A DNA stretch of 64,000 nucleotides from Echiichthys vipera (taxonomy: Eukaryota; Chordata; Actinopteri; Perciformes; Trachinidae): assembly GCA_963691815.1 (NCBI GenBank), contig OY829646.1, positions 21,254,194 through 21,318,193 on the forward strand, given 5' to 3'. The translations under genes were made by a program, and so were the position numbers. Below are positions 11,066 through 22,456 of this stretch, one piece after another (the stretch's first letter is position 1; the number at the start of each line of letters is the position of its first letter). The notes beneath the pieces were generated by a model. It searched no databases. It was not told where the DNA came from and saw only the letters and a list, made by a program, of their open reading frames with translations.

Positions 11066-11318
11066 CTGTCCCTTTACATCCTAATGCATGCAGTGTACTG
11101 TAAAAATAACAGGTGTAACATAAATCCATATTGAAGGATTGCCAGTATAAGTATATTGTATAAGTATGGTAACAAGTTTATCTTGTTGTCCAAGAAAATG
11201 TATTTTACTGCTGTCTTAATGAATATGAGTGATCACCTTTGAACCATTTTGTGATGTGCTCGTGTGTAGCCTGCACACCCAAATACAATATGTGATATGT
11301 AGCCTACTTGATGTGGCA
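8131..11318. other. Intergenic DNA, two microsatellites, nothing else recognised
   Basis: No exon or RNA gene is recognisable. It contains a short (AC)n at 8828-8849 and the compound repeat at 11021-11064. The 9480-9720 stretch is mixed-composition, non-repetitive sequence that could be a conserved noncoding element, but this cannot be judged without alignments. Confidence 0.5.
11021..11064. repeat. (TG)10(AG)12 compound microsatellite
   Basis: Uninterrupted TG units at 11021-11040 are followed directly by AG units at 11041-11064. Confidence 0.97.
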
Positions 11319-11341
11319 CTTTAACATATATAAAAAATATG

Positions 11342-11490
11342 TTAAAGGGGACGTGCTCATTTTCATGTTCATACATGTATTTAGGGTTTCTACTAGAACA
11401 TGTTTCCATGCTTTAATGTTCAGAAAAGTAATATTATAATATATAAACATATAATAAAGTAAATAAAACTGTATTCACCCTGTCTGAAAT
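11342..11490. repeat. Dispersed teleost repeat fragment, TTAA-type end
   Basis: The sequence beginning TTAAAGGGGACGTGCTCATT resembles a very common teleost DNA repeat whose ends start TTAAAGG. The CTTTAACATAT word just upstream (11319-11329) is its inverse and makes a small hairpin with 11337-11347. Only one end is visible, so the right boundary is approximate. Confidence 0.45.
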
Positions 11491-11508
11491 CGTCTGTTTT
11501 AGTGCCCT

Positions 11509-12122
11509 TTAAATTGAAATTCTGGCGTAAAATCCTCCAAGGGTCTTTTTTGGCAAATGCACTCATCAAATAAGCCATCGAGACAATTTTTTTTCGTTTA
11601 ACAACTATTAACGGAGAAATCCCAGATAGTCACTAACAGACGCTAAAAGCCAAATGCTGCTCACTTAAGAGTCCTTACACCTAAACCAAAGCACCAACAA
11701 CATAGTTTATGAACCCAATGTTTATTAAAAGAGTGTTTTGAAAGACTTACCTACTGGCCCTGATAGCAGATCTTCTCATAGTAAAGTCCATTCAAGTCAA
11801 TTACCAAATGCAATCCAAAAGGAAGGTTGATGCCATCCCATTGATCCCATTGATGCCTGGGTTAATGTGTAGGGAATCTTATCATGCTACTGCTGAGGTT
11901 TGGTGTTATCATGAGCAGTATTATTGGTTAAAAAGCCATTTTAATGCCTTCGCCGTGCTGCCCCGAGATAATCAATGTTAGCCGCATTCGGCTTTTAGCG
12001 ACTGCCCGGGATGTCTCGGTTCATGGTAGTTACACAAAAAAGAAATTGTCTCGATGGCTTATTTGATGAGTGTATTTGCCGAAAAAGACCCTGGGATGAT
12101 ATACACCGAAATTTCACTTTAA
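11509..12122. mobile_element. Fold-back MITE with long inverted ends (copy 1)
   Basis: The left end (11509 to about 11660) is the reverse complement of the right end (about 11970-12122). The best-matched part covers the words ATCAAATAAGCCATCGAGAC (left) and GTCTCGATGGCTTATTTGAT (right). Both termini show TTAA followed by a (A/T)(G/T)TGAAATT motif, suggesting a TTAA target, as in piggyBac-type elements, but no transposase is present. The internal part is shared with the copy at 32504-33000. It has no coding capacity, about 614 bp. Confidence 0.75.
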
Positions 12123-14017
12123 GCTCTGCTCTGATTGATTACAATAAAAAAGACATGCACATCACATTTTAAACGATATGGGACCTTCAAAATTGCACAG
12201 AATTTGAGAAATCCTCAGAGAGGTTTCTGTGTTTTTTTTGTGCTCCAAATTAGTCACTAAAAAACTGAAATTGGTTTGCCAAAGGGATTGTCTGTGATTG
12301 TATTCCATACAGGTTTACAAATGAGAAAACTTGCATGGTAACACAAATCCAGGGTTTGAAGACAGTTGCTTTCACAAAGACAATGAATTCATTGCTGACA
12401 AATCTGCTTCTTCATGCTGATCCAGTACTTCCCCAATAAAAGCAGTATATTGACAGGCATCCTATCAGAGAAGCACAATGGCATCTAATATATTTTGTTA
12501 AGTGTTCTGCTTGCTACAGTGTTGCTATTAGTCACTCTTTGAAATCTCATGATCATAGATTGTATCACACACATTTATAAGTATGATAAGAATGTATCCT
12601 AGTTTGTACACCAGGCAAAAAGACAAAATAACATGCAGAAGTGCTGTAATCCAGCACACAACTTTGACTTTATCAGGAAGACTGTATTATACTGAAAAAG
12701 CCATTTATCTTCTACTCAAAATGCTTCTCTGTGGCTTTCCTGTGTGAAGAACACAGACCAGTTCTCTGCTTCTCAATGGGTCCGGACTTTTTCTTGAGGT
12801 CTTCTGATGAAAGCCACAGGATGTAGATCTTTGGTATAGTCATGAAAAACGTACCTGTAACCTCAGTGAAAGTACCTTGTGGCCTTGTGGGATGTCTGAC
12901 ATTGAGTCAGTGAAGAGCAGAATATACTTGATTGTTTTCACATTTGAATTCTGTATATCTAGGGGGTCTGCTCAAGCTTAGAAAACATCAGGAAACAACA
13001 TGAGACGACGGGTTTAATATTTTTATTGTGTATACTCTGCAAGTTAATTTCAAACTTACAATGAATCAAGTGTTACTGATTGAATAAAGTTGCCAATAAA
13101 GTGAAACACTTTAGGGTGGGGCATAAATGTTTCTGAAAACTAATCAAGTAGTGGAGCTTGAACAAAACTCTATCATTTATTATAATTCATTGGAAGGGAA
13201 GAGTGCAGTATTGGCTATTGTACGTTGTAGGATAGTGCTCAAGGACACTTGAGGTGGCGAGTTGCTTTCTGACACAGTGTACTGCACATACAAGTAGGTA
13301 GTATTGTATGTTTTAGTGATTAGAGAGGGACATCCCCTCCAAGCCAGGCATTTTGATGTTGCTTTGCAAGTATTGTATAGATACAGTATATTCATTTGTG
13401 GTTTGAATACAATTCCAGTGGATATGATATAACTAGCTATACTGAAGAGTTCATGGATTTCTAATAGGCCTTACTGGTAGGGAATAGCCCAGTGATGGAG
13501 TTCTGTTTCACCAGTGGCTGGAAATCTAATGCAAACATGACGCAAAAGAGGGCAACCTAAAGAGGAGGTTGGAAAAAGAAAGGACAGCTACACCATTTCT
13601 TGGTTTGTGGCTACACAGTAGCTGCCAACACTGAGAGAAACCCAGTAATTCACCCAAAATGTTAGTCCCTTAATTCATGGTATCTATACCAGAAAGCTGT
13701 AACACACATATGCAAACTTAAAAAGATTTACAGTACTTGTGCATGCAAACAGGCATATACTGTATGTTAAAGCAAACACAGATTAATTTATACATTCTTT
13801 ACATAGAAGAATAATGTTCCTGCAGGGTGGTTAGTTATGGTAACTCTTAATTTGCTTTTTTAATATTATAGATAAGATACAGGCATTAAAGTCCTTCAGC
13901 TTTTGACTTTGTTCAAGTGTCATTCAAACACCTAAATTCAATTACTAAAACTATTCTTACGACTGTTATTATTGCTACTTTTCATAGCATTGTTAATGTT
14001 ATCATTGTGCTCTCTAT
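12123..14017. other. Intergenic DNA, nothing recognised
   Basis: No exon, RNA gene or clear repeat identified. Confidence 0.55.
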
Positions 14018-14440
14018 GGCCCTCATTTATCAATCTTGCGTGAAAACGGGCGCAGATCTGAGTGCAGAATTGGTTGTACGACATTACACACGTGTGATTT
14101 ATGAAACATTCGTATCTGACCAATCGCAGCGTACGAATGAGCGGGCCTTGATAAATGCAGCGGCTGAATTCGATCGTCATTAACATGTTACGCCCTTAAA
14201 TATTCCTGGTTTGGAGGCCTCGCCCACTGAGGTCAAACATGCAGAGGAGAAACGCTGGTACGAAAAGACACTTTTCCGACACACAGATCGGCATCCTGAC
14301 ATCCGAGATTGAGCAAAATAAAGATGTGCTTTTGGCAGTCTTGAGAGTGGAATAAAAGGGGCCCATAAAAACGCTGTATGGAAAAGAATAACAGAGGCAG
14401 TCAACCCGAAGCAGCGCTCCACTGTGACCCGTGTGCATGT
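14018..14440 (+). mobile_element. Harbinger-like element fragment
   Basis: It begins with GGCCCTCATTTATCAATCTT, a terminal-repeat style frequent in teleost Harbinger-type elements, and carries a Myb-like gene remnant at 14239-14432. The other end is not seen; the sequence passes into a LINE 3' tail at 14441, so the right part is probably lost. Confidence 0.6.
14239..14432 (+). pseudogene. Myb/SANT-like DNA-binding protein remnant of a Harbinger element
   Basis: From the ATG at 14239 the frame reads MQRRNAGTKRHFSDTQIGIL and continues TSEIEQNKDVLLAVL, the first part of the Myb/SANT-like domain (the NAIF1/Harbinger type) that usually starts with a KRNFSD-like segment and a helix ending LL.EVE. 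A stop follows in this frame at about 14351. A neighbouring frame then continues the family pattern with SGIKGAHKNAVWKRITEAVN and a short tail, so a single frameshift at about 14345-14350 splits the gene. In live elements this protein binds the terminal repeats and brings the transposase to DNA. There is no transposase beside it. Confidence 0.72.
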
Positions 14441-14519
14441 GTCTTACTCTATATAGAAAGTGTCCAGAGAAAACTTTTGATATGATTTCAAACTATAAAT
14501 AAAAAAAAGTTTAATTGAA
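14441..14519 (+). mobile_element. LINE 3' tail (solo)
   Basis: The words TATAGAAAGTGTCC, AACTATAAATAAA and TTTAATTGAA in this order match the 3' terminus of the same LINE type whose minus-strand end lies at 1855. It is a severely 5'-truncated or degraded copy on the + strand. Confidence 0.55.
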
Positions 14520-14844
14520 ATGCACCATTTAGCCCTTTCTCAATACCATTAGCGGTCAGGGTACATTTTTTTGAAATGGAAAACAACAGGTCAACATGTT
14601 TGGAGTATATTCTACTCTGCATTCTGTAATTTGTTTCAATTTGAGAAAATGTGTGAACTAAAATGAAAAAAAGGTCACACAGGTGTTAAATGCATGTAAT
14701 GTATTTCAAAAGTGTAATAAAATAGCTGTTTTTTTCCAGTTATTTTGTTGTATTGCTCTGTCTTCCTCATGGTAGACAGCATCGTGGATCGATTGTATAT
14801 AGCTCATGTTCACTCTTCAGAAACCCACAGAAAGTAATTGTTGT

Positions 14845-15700
14845 CTATTTAATCACACTCATTCAACTCAAATCCTTCACATCCCAGCCTTCTCCAGTCA
14901 CTTCAGGTGTGCCCCAGGGCTCAGTCCTGGGGCCCCTCCTTTTCATCATTTACCTTCTTCCCCTCTGTAATATCATCAGTTTTCACTGTTATGCAGATGA
15001 CACCCAGCCTTACCTCTCCAGTAAACTCCCACCCTCATCCCTTGCTGACTACTTTTACAGACATAGAATCCTGGTTCTCCTCCAATTTTCTCAAACTAAA
15101 CAGTGACAAAACTGAGGTTCTCCTCATTGGTTCCAAACAACACTATCCAAAACTGATCAATCAATGACAGTTTCTCAAAAGTCATTGATAGATCAACTGT
15201 CTCCCCCTCCCCACAGGTCAAGAGTCTGGGTGTCATCCTCGACAGTACTCTTTTAATTAATCTTTTCATTCTCATATCAATAACATTACCCGGTCAACTT
15301 ATTTTCACCTACGCAAAATCAACTGCCTCTGCCCCACCCTCACCCCCCATACCACTTCTATTCTTGTTCATAGCCTCGTCACTTCTCGCCTTGATTACTG
15401 CCTTTCTCTCCTCTCCGGTGTCACTCACAAAGCCCTCCATAAACTCCAGTTAGTCAAGAACTCAGCTGCCTGCATCATCACAAGGACCCCATCCATCCAA
15501 CACATCACCCCCTGTCCTACAACATTTCCACTGGCTCCTAATAAAGTTCCGCTTTGAATTCAGAAACCTCCTCTTAACATTTAAGTCCATTCACAGTCTC
15601 ACCCCTCCCTACCTGTCTGACCTCCTCCACGTTGCCACGCCCTCCCCCACTCTCAGATCCTCCTCCTTCATCCACCCGACTGTCCCACCTGTCAGGTAGA
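14845..15700 (+). pseudogene. L2-type LINE reverse transcriptase remnant
   Basis: One + frame carries IQLKSFTSQPSPVTSGVPQG followed by SVLGPLLFIIYLLPL and the catalytic box HCYADDTQ, with both YxDD aspartates intact. The similarity then shifts frame to SWFSSNFLKLNSDKTEVLLI and GSKQHYPK (about 15070-15155). Further frame-broken family segments follow: KSLGVILDS (about 15220-15246), LVTSRLDYC near 15373-15401, and a final part near 15500-15690. This is the palm-to-C-terminal half of the LINE protein; the endonuclease and 5' half are missing. Several frameshifts show it is dead. It belongs to a different LINE family from the 1855-8130 element, with SGVPQGSVLGPLLF in place of the RVPQGSVLGPILF form. 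Confidence 0.88.
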
Positions 15701-15720
15701 TGGACCTCTTCCTCTCACAG

Positions 15721-15870
15721 TCCAGGTGTTAGGTTAATCAATGACTCTAAAGTGACCGTAGGTGAGAATGTTAGTGTGAATGGTTGACTGTCGATATGTA
15801 CCCTGCGATGGACTGGCGTCCCGTCCAGGGTGTACCCCGCCTCATGCCCTGGCCATTCCATCGGTTGGCC
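15721..15870. repeat. Dispersed teleost repeat with CCCTGCGATGGACTGGCG core
   Basis: The segment around CCCTGCGATGGACTGGCG and CCAGGGTGTACCCCGCCT recurs widely in fish genomes in my memory. I cannot assign its class. It directly follows the L2-type LINE remnant. Confidence 0.6.
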
Positions 15871-17578
15871 AGTGTTTGGTATCTCAAATTACAAAAGATT
15901 AATTGTGATTTGAGAGAAACAGAGATCGCTAGAAGGAGACCGCCCAATAAACCTCCAAACCTAAAGGACACAAATATTTGTTCAAATCTGCATGGGTGTG
16001 TATTTTTTGAGTATGGGAGGAGGAGCTGTCAATGGCTTGTCTCATCTGCAGGCGGGTCCTCCATCCATCAGGGCTTAAGTAGTTTTCCAACAGTACATTG
16101 ACCTTGAGTGTCTGGTATCGATTTCCTGTGGTGTCACACTGAGAGGGGTCGTTACCACACAGCCCCTGCTGTGGGGTGTGATCAGGAACAGATTCCTGAA
16201 ATCCCGATGCGATGGTGATGGATCGCCAGCCTCTGCAGACCATCAATCCTTACCTACCGTAACCAGGATGACACCTGCACTGAATTCATCATCATACAAG
16301 CCACAGGCATGTCAAAGACTAGGATGCTATATTGCAGCGTGAAATAAACTTTCACGCATGTAGAAACAAACGGTCATACATGTGTGCTATATCTCACCTT
16401 AACAGAGAGCAATATCAATGCATTACCTCCCTCAACTCATAGTCATGAGTTGATCTACTAGGGACTTGCAATCAGAACAAGGATAACATTTAGATTCCTG
16501 ATATGAAAAAATGATGTATGACTAGAGAAGAGTGTGTCCAGATAAAGTTGTTCAGCTACTTATAATCAGGCATCTACAGTATAGTAGCATCCATACAGAT
16601 GTACTCTCTCACTCTGTGACATTGTGTGGAGTGAGGCCCAACACCCTATTTTAGACTTTTGAGGAAAAGCAGGCTGGTCTCATTCACTATTTTATTTAGT
16701 ACCTACGAAAAGTATTGTACTGTAATTTGTGTGTATTTCACATATTTATTGCTGTAGAAATTATCTCTGGAACAAAGAAGGAAATCAGGTGAAGTAGTAT
16801 AAGGCCGCTAAAGCCCCCGTAGGGAGGTAGGGCGTGGGTATCCCACTGGTGATTGTGTCCCGGAGGTACTAAGCCAAAGCACATCTTTTTTCTAATCCTA
16901 ACCAATTCATCTTGATGCTTCACCCTAACCTTCACTTTTTGTAACTGTCCACTTCCAGTCACCGTCACAGCATGAAATAGATTTGCATATATCATAAGAT
17001 ATCATACAAACCTGTTGAGAATGATGAGTATAAGTGACCCGACCTTTTCTCTAACCACTATTTCAAAGCATTGTCTTTTATAAACAGATTATGAAAATGT
17101 TATTACTTTATATTGCTATTAATGGTAAGTATGAAAGGGAAAGTATTTTCTCTGGTTAAACACAGACTCAGGTTGTGTCATTATTAAAAACAAATAAACG
17201 CACAGCTATCCCTCCATCTTTCTCAAACGTGACTGTCTTTTTTTGTCTCATTCTCTCTCACTCTCCTTTGTTCCTCTTTTCACGTCTTATTCGTGCGACA
17301 CATTTTCTACGTCTCTCATCTTCCCTCTGGGCAACGAGTATGGCTATTACTGGTATTGTCTCAAAGGGAGCAGTCTCTGGTGCCATCCAGACCACAGCTC
17401 AGAGCCTCAACTGCAGGCCCCATGTGGAGCAGAGGGGCTTACAAGATTTACCCACCAGGAGAACACTCCCACAGCACAATGCTCCTTTTCACTAAGTTCC
17501 TCCATAGGCCTCACACATATTCCACCATGAGACTGAAACAGAGGTTTAAGGGCATGCCAAACGCACGCAAGCACGCAC

Positions 17579-17629
<51 letters not shown>

Positions 17630-20600
17630 CACACACACACGTCCAAGATCTTGCATACATCTATCTCCCTATTTCATTAACTCTGACAGCAAAAGAGATT
17701 AATGCGACGCATCACTAATAGCAAAAAGCAGTACCTAGAGCCCGAAACTTCTCGATATGCAGATGCTTTACTCCCAACATCCCCACACTAAGACTTGGAT
17801 TAGGTTGCATCAAAGGATAAAGACTGTAATCAATTGATTTTTTTTTTTATCTCAGTTCTTCCACCAAAACTAAAACTTCAAATTCCTTGTACTTTCTCAT
17901 TACAATTAAAGTTGTTAAAATATATTTAAATATATTCTATAAATATGTTACTTACTGCTGTCTACTGCATTTAAGAAAACCTGTAAAAACTCTACCCTAC
18001 AGTGTAATCATCAACATCGTCATCGTATCACGCCTTTTAGTAGTTCACATTAGAAACTGACATGGCTGATTTAATTAAAAATAGCAATTGTGTATATTGT
18101 ACAAACAAATGTCCTTTCAAATGCTAATTCACACAATATTTTTTTTCAACACTGTTCTTTGAAATGTTCCCCTTTGATCCACTCAGTTTGACACTGGTCT
18201 GGCCCTGTCTCACCAGCTTGATTGAGAGCCAAGAAGACAAGACTAATCTATCCACACATAGAGGATGGCCCACATCATGCTCCAGAGCACCATGCTTTGA
18301 TAAGGGATGGCTTTGAATGATTATTTAAACTATTGATTGGCTAAGAGATGACATTCAAACAGCAGAGGGAAAAAAAGAAAAAAGAGAGAAAAAAAATCAA
18401 GGGATTACTAATACTTTAGAGGAAAGGTTTATGGATGTGGATATCTAAGGTTTTCCTTCTTGTTAGCCAAAAGCCATTCTTACTTGAGGATCCGAAACAG
18501 TTATTTCAACAGAAATATGTTTAATTAAAAAGCTCAACCATTATTTTTGGTACATAGGGTAAAGTTAATCAAACTCTATGAAAATTTGCCAAATTAATTG
18601 CAAATAAAACTCCCTCTGAACAAAGAAATATAAAGATCTGAAAAAAATTACAAAAGCACAACACTAATGGTAACGGATAGCACTTAAAAAAAGACCTATA
18701 CTGGCATCAGTTTGCATGTTTTCCTTCATATCTGTGGTTTGAGCATGGTGCAAATACATAAATAAAGGCCTGGTCTTGGAGGGGTTGCAGTGGTTCTTCC
18801 TGTTTCCACTTGTGGTGTTCTTGTCCGTGGTCTGTCTCTGGCTGCGCTGGCTGTTGTAGGAACAGCCTCCTTCCACCAGTTATTCACTCTCCGCACCACA
18901 TAATTCAGCCTGGGAGGTACAGATCAACCCTACAGCAAACTACTAGTGACAAGGCGTTACTCATTTCCTCCGCTCTTCCACTACTTGTCCTTCTTTCCTT
19001 TATTTTTGTGAAGAAGGGCTGGTGGGTCATGAAGTTCTTAGTTGTACCGTTTTAAAACAAACAGTAGGCGTTGACACATTTTCTTTAAAAAGCTAACTTT
19101 AGTACTCCTATAATCCTTTGTCTGTATCTCTGTGCCCTTCCGACCCCTGTGCTCTCTTCCTCTTTCTTTCTCTCTCCCCTCTCGGCATTGACAGCAGTGT
19201 AATTTGAACTGTTTTTCCCAGGGGCCTAATCGTTTACTTCCTGCTTGCAGAATACGCAGATATTGATTAGTTATCAGACCCTAATTGGGGTGCAATCTCT
19301 CTAACCCTCAGATGTTCAAATCTATGATGGGAATGGCAGAAAGTAAATAGGCTACTAATACTTGTAAATAGTTTTGGCAACTTGCCCTGACACTCGTAAC
19401 AATGCTCACTACTTTTTATTCCTAAATCTTTTTAGAAGAGAAAGAAAGATGATGAATGCATTAACATCCAAATTCAAAACCAAAAGAGAAGAGAGAAATA
19501 TTAGCTGGGGTACACCATCTGTTTATGAGATCTATCACTTTCTCTCTGTGCATTGTGTGCATAACGACTGATCTATATGTCTTCAAGCACCAAGAAGTCT
19601 GGACAGCTTTCTACCCTTCTCTGCTTCCCTATAAGCTCTCAGCTTGCCCTGAAATACCATGGGCGGCTCCGGCCACAGCTCCCACTGTGCCAGAGTACGG
19701 TGCAGAGCACGGCTGGAATGGGAATAGACAGTTAATGGGCACTTAGAGGATTGTGAAAACATTTTCCTCTAGAGACGTAGTGGTTTCGAGATTTCTCAGT
19801 GGGACATGGCCTAGCCAGCGCCCTGTCATTCTCTGTCTCTTTTATCTGCTATGTCTACATCTATTTTTCAAATCACCTCACCCACTCTGTCTTTCTTCAT
19901 TTCATCTTGATCGCCCACTGCTTGTCATGTCTGATTTTCTGTTTAATCCAACTCTGGCATCAGTATTTACCTGGAGGGTGTGTTGCATTCTGGCCATTCA
20001 TACTAACAACAGCCTAAAGTCTTTCCTTATACACTCTACCTGTGCCCCTATGAACCACTCCATTTTTTCCTTCATCCGTTATATGCAGCTGCTTTCACTG
20101 GCAGGCTACTTTGGCGGACACCAAGACTAGCCTGCTTACGACTGTCTGTGATGCTCTGAGTTCAGAGTGGAGCCTTTTGCTCCATGCCCAGCGGCAGTGT
20201 CTGGTGATGGGTACTGGCTTGGGCCCAAACCTCACGTCCAGTCCAGACATATGAGAATGCCGTTTGAGTCTGGAATCACCTCAGGATAAGCTGGAGTCAG
20301 CTGCACATTTTCCGATCCTTTAGCTGTTTTTCGCTGTCTTGTTTCCATTCAACCAACACCTCATATAAGTTTAGACACCGGGTTCCATTTACTGTAGATT
20401 TTAGTGTTTATTTTTAAAAAAGTTATATAAAATACATTTTTTTCTAACTCTGAAGTCGTATAGGAAAACTACCTAAGACATGCATGAAGTAGAACTTACT
20501 TTAAGAAAAGCTTTTGTGACACTAAGATGACAACTTCTTTTTTCAAAGAAGAAAGTGTTATCACTGCAAGAGAGCACATATTTGTGCATTTTTAGAGAAA

Positions 20601-21183
20601 CTGAATGAACCTTTATTGCTGTTCAAAGAAAAACATGTTCATGCCTGCCTTTACACTTTTTGGGACACAGTATTTTAATATCATACATACAGTACCTTTA
20701 TCTCAGTCTGTTTATCCTCATTGGTGCACATCAGAGCAAGCCTAAAACTTAAGCACACAATTTGAGGCTCAGTGTTGTTTGTAATATTACAGCATATTCC
20801 AGTAGTTACTGTACAAGTGAAAATACAAGTGACAAAGCCACCTAATGATTCCTGACTTCTGTGACCTTGTACACTGGGTGTTTTCTGCCACAGTACAGAA
20901 CGTGCCACAGAGGATTGTTGAAGTGTAGGTGCTTATGCTCTGAGAGTGAAGGATATGTGCGCCTGTGGGAGGGAAGAAATCTGCAATGGGATGCAGAAGT
21001 GTCCAAATTTGACCCCTCAGCAGAACTATCCAACTCTAAAGGCTATCTAATTGACTGGCTGGTGCTTTTCTGCCTCCCTCTAGCCTACCCCAGTCCCTGT
21101 GGAAAGCCATCAGATGGATTGTGTGAACTTGCCCCTAATCAAGACCCATTCACCACTAATGAGAATGCGCTTAATGACCATAT

Positions 21184-21184
<1 letters not shown>
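15871..21184. other. Intergenic DNA, one (AC)n, nothing else recognised
   Basis: It holds a (AC)n microsatellite at 17585-17640. Open frames in the 19.5-20.1 kb range have no motif, no splice-site support and no recognisable family. I see no RNA gene. Confidence 0.5.
17585..17640. repeat. (AC)n microsatellite
   Basis: AC units with one TA interruption near 17626. Confidence 0.97.
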
Positions 21185-21254
<70 letters not shown>

Positions 21255-21304
21255 GTGTGTGCGTGTGTGTGTGTATGTGTGTGTGTGTGTGTGTGTGTGT
21301 TTGT

Positions 21305-21349
<45 letters not shown>
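21185..21349. repeat. Long interrupted (TG)n microsatellite, about 165 bp
   Basis: TG units broken by a few CG, TA and TT variants. It generates artificial Cys-Val and Thr-His open frames on both strands. Confidence 0.98.
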
Positions 21350-21350
<1 letters not shown>

Positions 21351-22049
21351 ATTCGTAAGTCAGTGTGTCAGAAAGGCGGGTGACATGTAAAGCTTGAGAT
21401 GGACAAAATGCCTGGAAAAAATAAACTGAACTAAAGTAAATCAAAGGCAAAAACTTATCTAGCACCCGCAACTTGTGTTCTGATAAAACAAACTACATCG
21501 TTAGTAGGAGCAACATAAGCTAATGTGGCTGAACAGACATAACCGACAAGTAAGTGCAACATGTGTTTGTTAGCTTCTTGTTCACACTGATGGATCATGT
21601 TTAGCCTCGTCTCGTATTGCCAGACCTATCTTTACAGCACACAGTGTGAATTTTCTGGCTGCTCGAGTTTACATTCTGGTATAGGTTTAGGCTAGGTTTT
21701 TTGTATTTCTTTAAGCCAATCCCCACTGTCTTGGGCCCTGGATGCAGCGATGGTGCTGTTGCAAATAGATAGCAGATATAGAGGAAGTGGTGGAAAATGC
21801 CTGACATCTGGAAGGCAGGCTTTATACCCAAGCTGTACATCCAGTAAGCCAGACTACACTTAGCCTGGTTGAAACCTCTCAGGAGTAAGGGCGCACTCAC
21901 ACTGTCCAACCGTAGCGTACCCAAGCACGTTTCACAATCTAGTTTGTTTGACCAGTGTGAGTGCAACCGTACCGTGTCTAGGCGCGGTACGCTTGCCGTC
22001 CGCGGCCCTTTGGGAGAGGTTGGCTTTTGTTAAGCACGTTTGCACATGT

Positions 22050-22107
22050 AGGAGCACGAGCGTGCGCACGTGTACGAGCACGAGCACAAGCACGAGCACG
22101 AGGACAA
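22050..22107. repeat. GAGCAC-type minisatellite
   Basis: Six-base units GAGCAC/GAGCGT/AAGCAC repeat about eight times. It lies inside the transposon fossil and is unusually CpG- and GC-rich for the surroundings. Confidence 0.75.
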
Positions 22108-22173
22108 GGCCTACAGCGGTTCTGACGTCATTTTATGTAAAGAAGGACGGACCATGCGCGGACATTTAAAACA

Positions 22174-22315
22174 ATGGCGGCGAAAGGTTTACGTTGGTGT
22201 AATGCGGAGGTGGAGTGTTTACTGCAGATTTGATCAGATGAAAATATTCAAAAACAGTTGGACAAGACACACAAAAACTCAGAGGTCTATGGAAAGTTTT
22301 GTAAGCAAAGCGACG
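22174..22315 (+). pseudogene. Myb/SANT-like DNA-binding domain remnant
   Basis: From the ATG at 22174 the frame reads MAAKGLRWCNAEVECLLQI, then a TGA at 22231-22233, then SDENIQKQLDKTHKNSEVYG and KFCKQ. The pattern W..EV..LL.IW.DE.IQ.QLD.THKN is that of the Myb_DNA-bind_4 type of domain found in transposon-encoded and transposon-derived vertebrate proteins. The TGA stands where the family has tryptophan (TGG), a single-base change. The sequence loses similarity after about 48 residues, where the second half of the domain should follow, so it is truncated as well. It is dead and part of the surrounding DNA transposon fossil. Confidence 0.75.
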
Positions 22316-22440
22316 CATCGTGATGACGTCAATCACTGCGCGGGACGTGTTACGGCATGATGACGTATAGGCAAGCAAGAAGCATTCCGCCGAGGCCCAG
22401 GAAGTGTGAGTACAAACGGGCCTGGCCTGCAGGGGGAGAG

Positions 22441-22456
22441 GGGGGGGGGGGGGGGG
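22441..22456. repeat. Poly(G) tract, 16 bp
   Basis: Uninterrupted G run just outside the transposon fossil. Its exact length in an assembly is uncertain. Confidence 0.9.

Larger units (their letters stand above)
21889..22422. mobile_element. DNA transposon fossil with Myb-like gene
   Basis: The left end GGGCGCACTCACACTG and the right end around AGTGTGAGTACAAACGGGCC are imperfect inverted repeats of the CACTCACACT type seen in teleost DNA transposons. The interior is CpG-rich and holds a Myb/SANT-like domain remnant at 22174-22315 and a GAGCAC minisatellite. The target duplication is not clear. No transposase is visible. Confidence 0.6.

Noticed and set aside
19753..20130. 125-codon open frame with hydrophobic stretches
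   Set aside because: No conserved motif; the hydrophobicity follows from a T/C-rich strand.
21099..21471. Cys-Val and Thr-His rich open frames at the 21.2-kb, 53.6-kb, 17.5-kb and 63.5-kb repeats
   Set aside because: They are translations of (TG)n/(AC)n microsatellites.
21601..21966. 121-codon minus-strand frame
   Set aside because: It runs into the left end of the transposon fossil and shows no domain.
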